DNA of 64,000 bases from an uncultured Eubacteriales bacterium (GTDB taxonomy: Bacteria; Bacillota; Clostridia; Lachnospirales; Lachnospiraceae): assembly GCA_949294665.1 (NCBI GenBank), contig CASFID010000036.1:1-64000 (forward strand). Reading direction: 5' to 3'. The notes beneath the pieces were generated by a model. It had not been told where the DNA came from. It made no database searches and saw nothing but the letters and a program-made list of their open reading frames with translations. The translations under genes and the position numbers were made by a program. The number at the start of each line of letters is the position of its first letter. Position 1 is the stretch's first letter. This document shows positions 1-9,233 of the stretch, in pieces.

Positions 1-223
<223 letters not shown>

Positions 224-393
224 ATGTTTGTTCCAAGTTCAGAACTAACTACTAGCTAATTCTTCCCTTTTTACTGTGTTTGGTTCGTATGAACCGTTCT
301 TAGAAATTTCTCTTCAAAGAAATTTTCAAGGGTTGTTGTCTATTGTTCAGTTATCAAGGTTCCTGTCATTCTCTCAAAAGCGACAGCTTGGAT
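224..393 (-). other. rRNA operon leader
   Basis: Transcribed spacer between the promoter-proximal -10 box and the 16S start. On the minus strand it contains A/T-rich stretches such as CTTGAAAATTTC and GATAACTGAACAA, which resemble the antitermination and processing elements of clostridial rRNA leaders. No protein gene is supported here; the open frames in 276-743 have no ribosome binding site and overlap the promoters. Confidence 0.6.
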
Positions 394-422
394 ATTCTAT
401 CAAACATCATCTGCTTTGTCAA
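394..422 (-). promoter_or_regulatory. rRNA promoter, proximal (P3)
   Basis: On the minus strand a perfect -35 TTGACA (417-422) is separated by exactly 17 bases from a -10 TAGAAT (394-399). It is the closest of three tandem sigma-A promoters reading into the 16S gene. Confidence 0.85.
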
Positions 423-490
423 GAACTTTTTTATTTTTCTGTTTCGCTCCTCCGCTTTCCTTTCAGTCCGCTTCAAGCGACAGCTTGTAT

Positions 491-519
491 AGGTTATCAC
501 ATCCGCAAGGCGTTGTCAA
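491..519 (-). promoter_or_regulatory. rRNA promoter, middle (P2)
   Basis: Minus-strand -35 TTGACA (514-519), 17-base spacer, -10 TAACCT (491-496). The spacer ends in TGA, giving a TGn extended -10 that can offset the weaker hexamer. Confidence 0.75.
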
Positions 520-656
520 CAGTTTTTTCTGTTTTCTTTTCAACACTTCCAGTTCCTTTTCTCCCGCTCTCCTGCCCCCGGTTGTTCCGCCTCCGCGTCT
601 CCGGCTGGCATGATCTTATGCGGCTTTTTAAGGCCCTGTCATCAGCGACAGGTGCT

Positions 657-685
657 ATCTTATCACTTGGGAGCAGAGTTGTCAA
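657..685 (-). promoter_or_regulatory. rRNA promoter, distal (P1)
   Basis: Minus-strand -35 TTGACA (680-685), 17-base spacer ending in an extended TGA, -10 TAAGAT (657-662). Same spacing and architecture as the two promoters downstream. Confidence 0.8.
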
Positions 686-988
686 TGTTTTTTGTGCTTT
701 TTATTTATTTCAGACAATTCATGCAATTCTTCTTATTTTATAGAATCGTAATCAATCTTTTTACCTCTATAATATTATTCTCTGTCATAGTCATTGATTT
801 AAGCTAATCTCTCTTGCAGAATTGCTTCCCGGGCCTCTCCTCCGGCCAGTGGCATGTTATAATCATACATACGATCCAGCCGTTTTATCTGATCTTCAGC
901 AATTTTCTCTCTGAATTATAGAAACATGACATACAGCTGACATCTTTTTCATGATATGATAACTGCAAATTACCGAAAGGAGCAGAAT
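686..988. other. Intergenic region between rRNA promoters and the WYL operon
   Basis: A/T-rich stretch with no supported gene. It must hold the plus-strand promoter for the operon that starts at 989; TATGAT at 955-960 is a plausible -10, but no well-spaced -35 was found. Confidence 0.4.
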
Positions 989-1990
989 ATGAAGATCGAC
1001 CGTCTTATCGGAATCCTGTCCATCCTGTTACAAAAAGAGACCATCACCGCTCCGGCTCTTGCCAGACATTTTGAAGTATCCTGCAGAACCATCCACAGGG
1101 ATATCGACGTTTTGTGTAAGGCAGGAATCCCGATTGTAACAAAGCAGGGGGTAAACGGCGGCATTTCTATTATGGAAGGATTCCGGATCGACCGTACGCT
1201 GCTGACGAACTCGGAAATGAAAGATATTCTTGCAGGTCTCAGAAGTCTGGACAGTATTAATGGAACAAACCGATACGGACAGTTGATGGAAAAGCTCTCC
1301 GTCGGTTCTTCTGATTTCATGGCAGGTGATCAGTCCATTCTGATCGATCTTTCTTCGTGGTACAAAGAATCGCTGGCCCCGAAGATAGATCTGATCCGAA
1401 GAGCCATTGACGGCAGTCTGCTCCTCGAATTCCATTATTACTCTCCGAATGGCGAGAGCCGCAGGCTAATAGAACCCTATTATCTGATCTTCTGCTGGTC
1501 CAGCTGGTATATATGGGGCTGGTGCAGACAGAAAGAAGATTATCGCCTGTTCAAGCTAAACCGAATAGAAGATCTTACTGCAAATGAAGATGAAAAATTC
1601 AGAAAGCGCGCTGCCCCCTATCCGGATCTGAGCAATGAACGGATCTTTCCGGGCGGTATTCGCGTTAAAGTTCTCTTTGATAAGGAATGTAAATGGCGCC
1701 TGATCGAAGAATTCGGCAGTGGATGTTTTGAAGAATTACAGAACGGACGCCTGCTCTTCCACGCCGATTACACCAACAAAGATAATCTGATCTCATGGAT
1801 CCTGACATTCAGAGAAAAGGCCGAACTGCTTGAGCCGGAATTTCTGAGAGAGGAGCTTGGAGAAACAATCCACAAAATGTCTGATTTGTATACCACCGCC
1901 GACAAGCACAGGCATAATGAAAAATGTAGTATCACAGACATCTGTAAAACAAAAAATAAGTTAGCATATAGAAAAGGAGGCGCGACATGA
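989..1990 (+). CDS. WYL-domain transcriptional regulator (YafY-like)
   Basis: A 333-residue DNA-binding regulator. Residues 1-60 are a DeoR/HTH_11-type winged helix; residues about 130-210 are a WYL domain (aromatic run WSSWYIWGW), followed by a WCX-type C-terminal part. WYL domains bind small ligands or nucleic acid and tune the HTH. The ATG at 989 is chosen because AAAGGAG sits 6 bases upstream; an in-frame upstream ATG at 956 has no such site. The last 30 or so residues are a basic tail unlike the family core. The stop overlaps the next start (ATGA), so the two genes are translationally coupled. It probably controls its own operon. Confidence 0.88.
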   Translation: MKIDRLIGILSILLQKETITAPALARHFEVSCRTIHRDIDVLCKAGIPIVTKQGVNGGISIMEGFRIDRTLLTNSEMKDILAGLRSLDSINGTNRYGQLMEKLSVGSSDFMAGDQSILIDLSSWYKESLAPKIDLIRRAIDGSLLLEFHYYSPNGESRRLIEPYYLIFCWSSWYIWGWCRQKEDYRLFKLNRIEDLTANEDEKFRKRAAPYPDLSNERIFPGGIRVKVLFDKECKWRLIEEFGSGCFEELQNGRLLFHADYTNKDNLISWILTFREKAELLEPEFLREELGETIHKMSDLYTTADKHRHNEKCSITDICKTKNKLAYRKGGAT

Positions 1991-2616
1991 AATACACATG
2001 GATGGACGACTATCTATTGAAGAAAAAAAGCGTGACAAAGGATCTGCAGCCTGTCTGGAACTGGATCCGGTATCATGTCGGAGGCAGGATGTTCGCAGCG
2101 GTCTGTCTTGATTCAGAGAATAAACCTTACTATATTAATCTCAAACTCGATCCGGTGAGGGGCGACTACATGCGCCGGCTCTACACAGATATCATACCGG
2201 GATATTATTCAGATAAAATCCACTGGAATTCCATCCGCCCGGACGGGGCCGTACCGGATGATCTGATGAAAGATATGCTGGATGAATCGTACCGGCTGGT
2301 TCTTGAAAGTTTCAGCAAGCGCCGCCAGAGAGAAATCCTCGGAATCACCTGCTGCGGATCCGACTGTTCGGAATGCGGCTGTTATGGAAATATATGTAAG
2401 GGGTGTAATGAGCTGTGCGGCAAAGTATTCCATGCACCGCAGGGGAAAGCCTGTCCCATCTACCGCTGCGCAGTAAACCGGAAACATCTGGCAAGCTGTG
2501 CAAAATGCGAGGAACTTCCCTGTGCAATATGGCGTGAGACAAAGGATCCGCATCTTACGGAGGAAGAGTTTGAAGCCGATATCCAAAACCGCATCCATAA
2601 CCTCCAAAAAGTCTGA
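1987..2616 (+). CDS. MmcQ/YjbR-like domain fused to a DUF3795 cysteine-rich domain
   Basis: A 209-residue protein of two parts. Residues 10-115 match the YjbR/MmcQ fold (CyaY-like, DNA-binding-like, function unclear). Residues 118-190 carry about 14 cysteines in CxxC-type pairs (CCGSDCSECGC, CKGC, CAKC), typical of DUF3795 and suggesting metal binding. It overlaps the regulator upstream by four bases and is followed closely by the GyrI-like gene. The exact biochemical role is unknown. Confidence 0.75.
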   Translation: MKYTWMDDYLLKKKSVTKDLQPVWNWIRYHVGGRMFAAVCLDSENKPYYINLKLDPVRGDYMRRLYTDIIPGYYSDKIHWNSIRPDGAVPDDLMKDMLDESYRLVLESFSKRRQREILGITCCGSDCSECGCYGNICKGCNELCGKVFHAPQGKACPIYRCAVNRKHLASCAKCEELPCAIWRETKDPHLTEEEFEADIQNRIHNLQKV

Positions 2617-2641
2617 GAAAGAGAACAGAAAGGAGAACCAT

Positions 2642-3277
2642 ATGGCATTCGACTACAAAAAGGAATACAAAGAATTTTATCTGCCACCGAAAACCCCCGG
2701 TATCATAGACATTCCGGAAATGAACTATGTCGCTGTAAGGGGTAAAGGGAATCCAAACGAACCGGATGGAGAATACAAGACGGCAATGGGACTGCTCTAT
2801 GGGATTGCATTTACCATAAAAATGAGTTATAAAGGGAATCAGAAGATCGAGGGATATTTTCCCTACGTGGTGCCGCCTCTGGAGGGGCTCTGGTATCAGG
2901 ACGATGCCGGGACAGACATCGACTACTCCCGTAAAGATGAGTTCCGCTGGATTTCCATGATCCGGCTGCCGGAATTTGTCACCAGAGAAGTATTTGACTG
3001 GGCAGTCCGGGAAGCGTCCGAGAAAAAGAAAGCCGATTTCTCCAGAGCAGAATTCTTTACATACCACGAAGGACTATGCGTACAATGTATGCATGTAGGG
3101 AGTTACGATGACGAACCGGAGACAATGAAGAAAATAGAAGCCTTTCTCAAAGAGAAGGGATATAAAACAGATTTTTCCGGGCACCGTATGCACCACGAAA
3201 TCTATCTGAGCGATCCCAGAAGGACTGCTCCCGAGAAACTGCGCACCGTGATCCGGCTGCCAATCGCAAAGGAATAA
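2642..3277 (+). CDS. GyrI-like small-molecule-binding protein
   Basis: A 211-residue protein with the GyrI-like/SOUL-type effector-binding fold (COG4832 type): 'MNYVAVRGKGNPN' early in the chain, the central 'GLWYQDD' and 'WISMIRLPEFV' segments, and a C-terminal repeat unit ending 'IRLPIAKE'. Stand-alone members are thought to bind or hydrolyse small hydrophobic compounds. The ATG at 2642 follows GAAAGGAG by 6 bases; longer in-frame extension upstream overlaps the previous gene and is rejected. Third gene of the WYL operon, so a ligand-sensing or detoxification role with the regulator is plausible. Confidence 0.82.
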   Translation: MAFDYKKEYKEFYLPPKTPGIIDIPEMNYVAVRGKGNPNEPDGEYKTAMGLLYGIAFTIKMSYKGNQKIEGYFPYVVPPLEGLWYQDDAGTDIDYSRKDEFRWISMIRLPEFVTREVFDWAVREASEKKKADFSRAEFFTYHEGLCVQCMHVGSYDDEPETMKKIEAFLKEKGYKTDFSGHRMHHEIYLSDPRRTAPEKLRTVIRLPIAKE

Positions 3278-3314
3278 AATCGCAAAGGAACAAGTTAGAG
3301 AGGAAAAGAGAATC

Positions 3315-3587
3315 ATGGAATTTACACACAAGGAAAATCAGATCGCATTATATTCAGAGAAAGGAGAAATGACCGCAGAAGTCACATTTCCCTATATTGA
3401 TGAGGAAACCGTAGATATAAACCATACTTTTGTAGACGCTTCACTGCGCGGCCAGGGAATCGCCGGAAAGCTGATGGAGTCGCTGGCAGAGGATCTGGAG
3501 CAGAGGAACTTAAAAGCCGTTCCCACCTGCTCCTACGCTGTAAAATGGTTCGAAAAACATCCTGAATACGCATCCCTTTTAAAGTAA
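3315..3587 (+). CDS. YjdJ-type small GNAT acetyltransferase
   Basis: A 90-residue single-domain GNAT protein (COG2388). The acetyl-CoA-binding loop is visible as 'RGQGIAGKLM' at about residues 48-57, and the C-terminus 'SYAVKWFEKHPEY' is diagnostic of this short family. The substrate is unknown. A GAGAGGAAAAG ribosome binding site precedes the ATG. Last gene of the WYL operon; it ends five bases from the convergent phosphatase gene, leaving no room for a separate terminator. Confidence 0.88.
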   Translation: MEFTHKENQIALYSEKGEMTAEVTFPYIDEETVDINHTFVDASLRGQGIAGKLMESLAEDLEQRNLKAVPTCSYAVKWFEKHPEYASLLK

Positions 3588-3592
3588 CGCCA

Positions 3593-4135
3593 TCAGTTGA
3601 ATTCATATTTCTTCAGCTCACAGTTTTTGATCCCAAACCGGGCGAATTCTTCATTCGTCATGTCCGTGAAATAGGACTGAACAGCTCTGGCGACACCATT
3701 GTGGGCGACCATGAGATAGACTTTCTTATCCGCTTCCTGTCTGACGTCATCTAACAGATTGTAGATTCTCTGACAGAAGCGGATCATGGACTCCCCACCC
3801 TCATAGCTGTCGGCAAAACAGGTCTTGGCGTGCTGAAATTCTTCCCCGTTGCGCGGTGTGGATTCATATTTTCCGAAATTCTGCTCCTTCAATCTCGGCT
3901 CAACCCTCATAGGTACTCCCGTGATTTCCGAGATATGCTTCGCTGTGTCCGCCGCGCGCATCAGGGGAGAACAGATAATTTCATCTATATGAATGGCCTC
4001 CCGCAGTATTCGTCCGGCAAGTTCTTCCGCCTGATGATGCCCCTGCTCTGTCAGTTCAATATCTGTAGCTCCGCATATCTTATTTTCTACATTCCATACG
4101 GTCTGTCCGTGACGTGTAAAATAAAAATATCCCAT
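3593..4135 (-). CDS. Histidine phosphatase family protein
   Basis: A 180-residue phosphoglycerate-mutase-like phosphatase. The catalytic RHG motif (FTRHGQT) lies at residues 6-12, a conserved acidic and arginine core follows (CSPLMRAADTA), and the second catalytic histidine is in 'VAHNGVARA'. The start is the ATG at 4135 with AAAAGGAG just upstream; an upstream in-frame start would add a basic 28-residue tail without support. It lies 26 bases after the binding lipoprotein gene and is probably co-transcribed with the two-component operon. Substrate unknown. Confidence 0.88.
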   Translation of the reverse strand: MGYFYFTRHGQTVWNVENKICGATDIELTEQGHHQAEELAGRILREAIHIDEIICSPLMRAADTAKHISEITGVPMRVEPRLKEQNFGKYESTPRNGEEFQHAKTCFADSYEGGESMIRFCQRIYNLLDDVRQEADKKVYLMVAHNGVARAVQSYFTDMTNEEFARFGIKNCELKKYEFN

Positions 4136-4161
4136 ATCGTCTCCTTTTACATTTTCCAAAT

Positions 4162-5868
4162 TTAATGATAAGAATTTCTCACATTTTCCGTCAGTTCTTC
4201 TCCTCCGCCGGCATACCATTCCTGCACAAAGGTATCAAAATAATCCACCGGCTCTTCTCCTGCTATGATCTTCAAAAAAGCAGAAGATTCCAGATCCTGC
4301 AGGTTCTGCGGGATCTCACTTTCTGACGCACTCAGGGGGATTGCCGGCTTTTCCCTGATCCCGGCATGATTCAGCACTTCCACCGCCTGTATTCTGGAGG
4401 CATACGCCGCCCATCCGTTGGCAGTGGTCAGATTGCCGTTCAGAAAAGAGCGGCATGTATTGTAATAAGATTTCTCAAGCCCGGAAAGCTCTGTCACGCT
4501 TATTTCTCCGTTCAGCGCTTTCTGCAGATTGTCACCGCAGCGATACAGGGCGTCGATGTAATCTACATTGATATTCATAGGCCTTGCAGTAGGATCTACA
4601 TTGATCGAGAAGTAATCATTTACCTCTGATGCGTAATGATCATCCTCATATCTGGAATAATCAAAAATAGCGCTCACATATTTTCCGACGATTTCCGGAT
4701 GCTCATATCCTTTGCGCACGACTACATACATCCATTCGTCATACGACTCAAAACTCTGCGGTTCGTCCGCCACATCTTCTGCGAAAAGATACGGCTTCCA
4801 CTCGGCGCTGTTATCCGCGCTGTAAGAGAGGATCAGCGGATTATTCGGCGCCCACCAGCGCCCGAAAGCGGCGCCGCAATATCCGTTTACGAGCAGTTCG
4901 TCGATATTATCTGTCTTGCGCAGAAGGAAACGGGAGTCAAGCACCCCATCCTGATACAGTTGATTCAGATATCTCAGAGCCTCTTTTGTCTCAGGAGTTA
5001 CTGATCCGTATACTACGTCCCCACCATCGTCAAGAATCCATTTTTCCGGGGCAGAGCCGAACTTGGTAAATATCCCGTCCACTCCGTAGGTCTCACTGGA
5101 GCCTGCAATAAGCCCCGTGCTGCAGGCCAGTCCCACCGTTTTCCCGTCTCCGGCAATATCATTGTCCACAAATGCTTTGATGATCTGCATTGCCTCGTCC
5201 ATGGTCCGGGGTTCTTCAAGCCCGAGTTGCCTGATCCAGTCAGCCCGCAGCCAGAGGAGCATATGACCGTCGTCGATGGCTGTATTGGGAAAGGCATAGA
5301 GCTTTCCGTCAAAGGTGGCGGAACCCAGCAGATCGTCGCCGTAACTGTTATACATTTCTTTGATCACGTCTGTTGTACATTCTTCATATACCTGAGTCAG
5401 GTCTTCTATAAGCCCGGCTTTTACCAGTCTCTCCAGATTATCCCTGCCGTTTACCACAAGCACGTCCGGAATTGACCGGTCCGCTATGCTCATCTCGAGG
5501 GCCTCCTCATAAGAGCCGCCCGCCTCAAGTTCAAACAGATCCACATTCTGGATATTCAGGACCTCTTTGAGATACCTCGTGTAAGCGTTATCTTCATACG
5601 TGTCTCCGGCAGGCAGATTGGAATTATTGGCTCCCGCTATCTTTCCGAGCGTGTACTCGACCGTATCCGGATATTTTCCCAGCGGCGTGCGTGCCGCCTC
5701 CTCCCATGCCGCCTGAGCAGATTCAGAATCTGCCGTTTCTGCTTTATCCGGGCTTTTCCCGCTTCCCGTAACATCACTGTTCATGCCGGATATACCGCCG
5801 GAACATCCGGAAAAAAGGAAGGTCAGCGCCGCAGCCAGCGCTGTAAACTGTAACATTCGTCTTTTCAT
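4162..5868 (-). CDS. Extracellular solute-binding lipoprotein (ABC sugar-type)
   Basis: A 568-residue secreted lipoprotein. The signal peptide ends in a lipobox (LFSGC, cysteine at about residue 22), followed by a Ser/Gly/Asp-rich linker and a large periplasmic-binding-protein fold with 'FDGKLYAFPN' and 'WLRADWIRQLG', the latter typical of LplA-like carbohydrate-binding proteins. Its start overlaps the histidine kinase stop (ATGA), so it is encoded as part of the signalling operon rather than with the permeases. It may feed the permease pair at 9234-10915 or act as a sensor accessory to the kinase. The ligand is not predictable. Confidence 0.85.
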   Translation of the reverse strand: MKRRMLQFTALAAALTFLFSGCSGGISGMNSDVTGSGKSPDKAETADSESAQAAWEEAARTPLGKYPDTVEYTLGKIAGANNSNLPAGDTYEDNAYTRYLKEVLNIQNVDLFELEAGGSYEEALEMSIADRSIPDVLVVNGRDNLERLVKAGLIEDLTQVYEECTTDVIKEMYNSYGDDLLGSATFDGKLYAFPNTAIDDGHMLLWLRADWIRQLGLEEPRTMDEAMQIIKAFVDNDIAGDGKTVGLACSTGLIAGSSETYGVDGIFTKFGSAPEKWILDDGGDVVYGSVTPETKEALRYLNQLYQDGVLDSRFLLRKTDNIDELLVNGYCGAAFGRWWAPNNPLILSYSADNSAEWKPYLFAEDVADEPQSFESYDEWMYVVVRKGYEHPEIVGKYVSAIFDYSRYEDDHYASEVNDYFSINVDPTARPMNINVDYIDALYRCGDNLQKALNGEISVTELSGLEKSYYNTCRSFLNGNLTTANGWAAYASRIQAVEVLNHAGIREKPAIPLSASESEIPQNLQDLESSAFLKIIAGEEPVDYFDTFVQEWYAGGGEELTENVRNSYH

Positions 5869-7559
5869 TGTGTTTTCTTTCCTGCTTTCTTCGGAATTCG
5901 GATCTTTACTTCCGTCCCCCGACCGGGGGTACTCGTCACCTTCATCGTTCCAGCCTCTCCATATAGAACCTGTATCCTCTCGCACACATCTCTTATTCCA
6001 TAGCCGGAAGACTGGTAGGTAAGGATCTCATCCGCTTTTTCCTGCTCCATGCCGACGCCGTTGTCCCGCACTGTAAATATGAGACAATCACCATCCTGGG
6101 CAGCCCCGACGTACAGGCATTTTTCCTCGTTCTCCGACATGTCAAGTCCATGGTCGATGGCATTTTCCACAAGAGGCTGAAGGATCAGCTTTGGGATCTC
6201 ATATCCGGAGATTTCCGGATCGACTTCTTCATTTACGGCAAAACTGTCATCGTGCATGACCAGCTGTATTTTCAGATACGCTCTTATATTGCTGATCTCA
6301 TTTTCAACTGTCGTCATCGTCTCACCCCGGTTCAGGCTCGTCCGATAATACGTCGATAACGCCAGCGTCACCTGGCTGATCTCATCCTCTCCTGCCTCCA
6401 GCGCTTTCCAGTTGATGATAGACAGAGAATTATAGAGAAAATGCGGGTTGATCTGTGCCTGCAGCGCCTTCATCTCACTGTTCTGAAGTTTGATCTTCCC
6501 CTCATACACTTCCGAGATCAGATGGTTGATCTGATCCATCATCCGGCGGAAAGAGCGAATGAGCACTCCCACCTCATCATCGGAATTGCTGGTAACCGTC
6601 ACTTTTCGGAATCCCAGATGGATCTGGTTCATATTTTCTGTCAGACGCTCCAGACAGGAAACCATCCGCCTCGAGAATGCATAGCCTACAAGCACGAGAA
6701 GGATAATGCAGATGATAACGATCGGAATGTTTCTGGCTATAAGGATCCACACAGATTCCGTGATCACTTCCGAGGGACGGTATATGTAAAATCTCCACCC
6801 TGTTCCGTCCATACTCTGGACAGAATACGTGTAGTTCTCTGTAATGTAGTCTACAGACTCCGGCTGCATGGGGGTATATTTATCATCCATGGAATAACTG
6901 GAATATACCACATTGCCACCTGCGTCTAAAACGATGCCTCCCGTATTATCCCGCAGCTGGCTTGTAAATGGCTCCAGCACAGCCTGATAATCCAGCGTCA
7001 TAACAAGGACTGCCGTGACGTCGTCATCATAGAATTTCCTGCAGGCCGTGATCTCCTGCCTGGCGCCGCGCCGTACCGACCACTGCAGAAGCGTACTGTT
7101 ATCCATATCGGCGTACCACGGCTGGTTCTCCGCCTCGGAAAGAGGCATCAGCGTATCCCCGTGCGCCACCTGTATACTCTCCGAATACAGCGTGATCTCT
7201 TTGATCTCCTTATGATAGATCTGGGGCATCTGGAGCAGAGGATCCGCCACATTGACGTATTCCAGATAAGCCTCGTAATCCGACTCCGGTTTTGTCGAAA
7301 GGATGGACCTTAGATCCTGAGAATAGGAGAGGTAGCCTACGAGGTTCTCGTAGATCATCTCCTGATTATCGATCGCCTCCACCGACTGTTCCAGCGTATT
7401 CTCCATACTGTCAACCTCATTTTCATGAAGAATGCCCATCATGCCGCTCTGCATATAGATCACGATGATCACGACAGGGATCAGTCCGGCCGCAAGGACA
7501 AGCAGAGTAAGTTTATACCGGTATTTAAGATTCCTGAACTTCCTGTATAGATTCTTCAT
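5865..7559 (-). CDS. YesM-like sensor histidine kinase
   Basis: A 564-residue membrane kinase. Transmembrane segments at about residues 17-36 and 275-300 flank an extracellular dCache-like sensor; a HAMP region follows. The phosphoacceptor motif is 'NPHFLYNSL' (His_kinase family PF06580) near residue 372, and the ATP-binding domain shows the N box (PLVENAIDHG), 'DNGVGM' and 'GYGIRDV'. Its ATG overlaps the end of the response-regulator gene by 35 bases. This YesM/YesN class usually senses extracellular carbohydrate and controls the neighbouring ABC importer. Confidence 0.93.
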   Translation of the reverse strand: MKNLYRKFRNLKYRYKLTLLVLAAGLIPVVIIVIYMQSGMMGILHENEVDSMENTLEQSVEAIDNQEMIYENLVGYLSYSQDLRSILSTKPESDYEAYLEYVNVADPLLQMPQIYHKEIKEITLYSESIQVAHGDTLMPLSEAENQPWYADMDNSTLLQWSVRRGARQEITACRKFYDDDVTAVLVMTLDYQAVLEPFTSQLRDNTGGIVLDAGGNVVYSSYSMDDKYTPMQPESVDYITENYTYSVQSMDGTGWRFYIYRPSEVITESVWILIARNIPIVIICIILLVLVGYAFSRRMVSCLERLTENMNQIHLGFRKVTVTSNSDDEVGVLIRSFRRMMDQINHLISEVYEGKIKLQNSEMKALQAQINPHFLYNSLSIINWKALEAGEDEISQVTLALSTYYRTSLNRGETMTTVENEISNIRAYLKIQLVMHDDSFAVNEEVDPEISGYEIPKLILQPLVENAIDHGLDMSENEEKCLYVGAAQDGDCLIFTVRDNGVGMEQEKADEILTYQSSGYGIRDVCERIQVLYGEAGTMKVTSTPGRGTEVKIRIPKKAGKKTQ

Positions 7560-9078
7560 CTGTCATTCCCTTTCTGCAGGACTCCGGCGAACTCCCGAAG
7601 AACTCCCGGAAACTGCGGCAGAAGTAGGAACTGTTAGAAAAACCTACTTCTTTGGCGATCTGCGCGATCTTCTTATTTGTATCCTCAAGAAGTTCTTTCG
7701 CCTTATTCATCCTTACTTCACGGACAAAGCGGTTCAGGGTAACTCCCGTCTCCTCCTTGAAGATCGCGCTGAGATATCCCGGAGACAGATACACAAGCGC
7801 GGCAAGCTTCTCCGGCCCCAGTTCTTTCTCTCCGTAATGGTGGTATATGTAATTTTTTACAGTAGTTATCTCCCCGCGGAAACCATCCTGCTGCTCCTGT
7901 ATATATTTTTCAAACTCTTCCACCGCCCCTGAGACAATATCGACCACATCGTCGATCTTCCTGGCATGGTAAAGCCGGTCTACCTTTTTAGACAGGATCT
8001 TTTCATCCGCCGCAGACATCTGTTCGTAGATTTCTTTGAGAATGCTTGAGAACACGAATTTGACATACATCTGCGAAAATTTTCCGTCTGTCCTGTATTT
8101 CTGCTCCAGTCTTCCGAAATCCACTCTGAGATGCGCAATGTCTTTGTATTTAATATCATTGCTGATCTGTTCCATGATCTCGGAATCTTCTCCGGCTGTA
8201 ATCTGCGTATTTTCTCCCGGTTCCCCGCTTAAAAATATATGCCGGCCGGGCTGATAGAACTGCTCTTCCAGAAGTTTCTCCAGCCTGTGGAACTCTTCCG
8301 GCATTTCCCGCCAGCTCTCCACCGGTTCACTGACTGCAAAATAGCAGTCCGTATCAAACTGCTGCCAGAAGAACTGATGAAGCGTGTCTGCCAGAGACTT
8401 ATAATCCGTATACATCTCCGTAAACAGAAGAAGAGACTCATTGGAATTCAGGTTAACGTAATAGAACTCCCTCTGGATCTGATCTTTCAGGGCTCCGGTA
8501 AAATGTTCCTCGTCTGTCTCAAAGAAGCCGTTGGACGCACTCACCAGGATCATACGCACACACCGACTGAGGATACAGCTGCCGCCCGAAAGCAATTCTT
8601 CCAGTTTGTCTGCGTTCTCCGTGTTCGAGGTATAAAGATACTCAATAAAGAAATATTTCGCCAGATAGTCTTTCTGCCGTTCCCTCTGTTCCCTCTCAGC
8701 CTGCCGGGCCCTGATATTCCCGATCACCCTTGAAAGTGTTTTTGAGAACTCTGCCGGATCCACCGGTTTTAAGACATAGTCGACCACTCCATGGCGCAGG
8801 GCTTCCCTTGCATAAGAGAAATCATTATACCCGCTGAAAATGACAATCTCCATATCCCTGTCTGTTTCCCTTACCTGACGGACAAGGTCCAGTCCGCTCA
8901 TATAGGGCATCTTTACGTCCGAGAAAAGGATATCCACGTGATTGGAAGCAAGGACGCCGAGCGCATCCTTCCCGTTTGCAGCCTCTAATATGCGGAATTG
9001 CTCTTTTTCCCGTTTCAGGAGAAATTTAATCCCGTTTCTTTCCAGTTTCTCATCATCTACTATCAGAATTGTAAGCAT
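7525..9078 (-). CDS. YesN-like response regulator with AraC-type HTH
   Basis: A 517-residue regulator. The receiver domain begins at residue 1 (ILIVDDE), with the phospho-aspartate in 'FSDVKMP' near residue 54 and the conserved lysine in 'VLKPVD'. A long middle region follows, and two AraC helix-turn-helix motifs occupy the last 100 residues ('VGFSNSSYFCRSFREFFG'). ATG 9078 is preceded by AAAGGGAGGG; the longer frame upstream has no ribosome binding site. First gene of the RR-HK-lipoprotein-phosphatase operon, and the likely activator of the ABC genes upstream. Confidence 0.93.
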   Translation of the reverse strand: MLTILIVDDEKLERNGIKFLLKREKEQFRILEAANGKDALGVLASNHVDILFSDVKMPYMSGLDLVRQVRETDRDMEIVIFSGYNDFSYAREALRHGVVDYVLKPVDPAEFSKTLSRVIGNIRARQAEREQRERQKDYLAKYFFIEYLYTSNTENADKLEELLSGGSCILSRCVRMILVSASNGFFETDEEHFTGALKDQIQREFYYVNLNSNESLLLFTEMYTDYKSLADTLHQFFWQQFDTDCYFAVSEPVESWREMPEEFHRLEKLLEEQFYQPGRHIFLSGEPGENTQITAGEDSEIMEQISNDIKYKDIAHLRVDFGRLEQKYRTDGKFSQMYVKFVFSSILKEIYEQMSAADEKILSKKVDRLYHARKIDDVVDIVSGAVEEFEKYIQEQQDGFRGEITTVKNYIYHHYGEKELGPEKLAALVYLSPGYLSAIFKEETGVTLNRFVREVRMNKAKELLEDTNKKIAQIAKEVGFSNSSYFCRSFREFFGSSPESCRKGMTDEESIQEVQES

Positions 9079-9100
9079 TGTACCCTCCCTTTCAAAATGA

Positions 9101-9106
9101 ATTATA
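9101..9106 (-). promoter_or_regulatory. -10 box for the response-regulator operon
   Basis: Minus-strand TATAAT, 23 bases upstream of the ATG at 9078 and just downstream of a terminator hairpin. The -35 at 17-base spacing is poor (TTTATT), consistent with an activator-dependent promoter. Confidence 0.5.
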
Positions 9107-9121
9107 GTATAACTGCCTGAG

Positions 9122-9176
9122 AAAATAAAGTATCTCTGTACTGCCGACGGACAATCCCGCCGGGCAATACAGAGAT
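9122..9176 (-). terminator. Terminator after the sugar ABC permease genes
   Basis: Minus-strand hairpin with arms ATCTCTGTA (9168-9176) and TACAGAGAT (9132-9140), an inner GC-rich stem, then ACTTTATTTTC. It separates the ABC operon from the response-regulator operon. Confidence 0.75.
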
Positions 9177-9233
9177 TATTCTTCACTGCTATATCATATG
9201 TTCATAAAGCCAGACTCCGGAACCGCAGTTCTG

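Noticed and set aside
276-807. Several open frames of 60-155 codons
   Set aside because: They run through the rRNA promoters and leader, lack ribosome binding sites and have low-complexity Phe/Ser/Leu composition.
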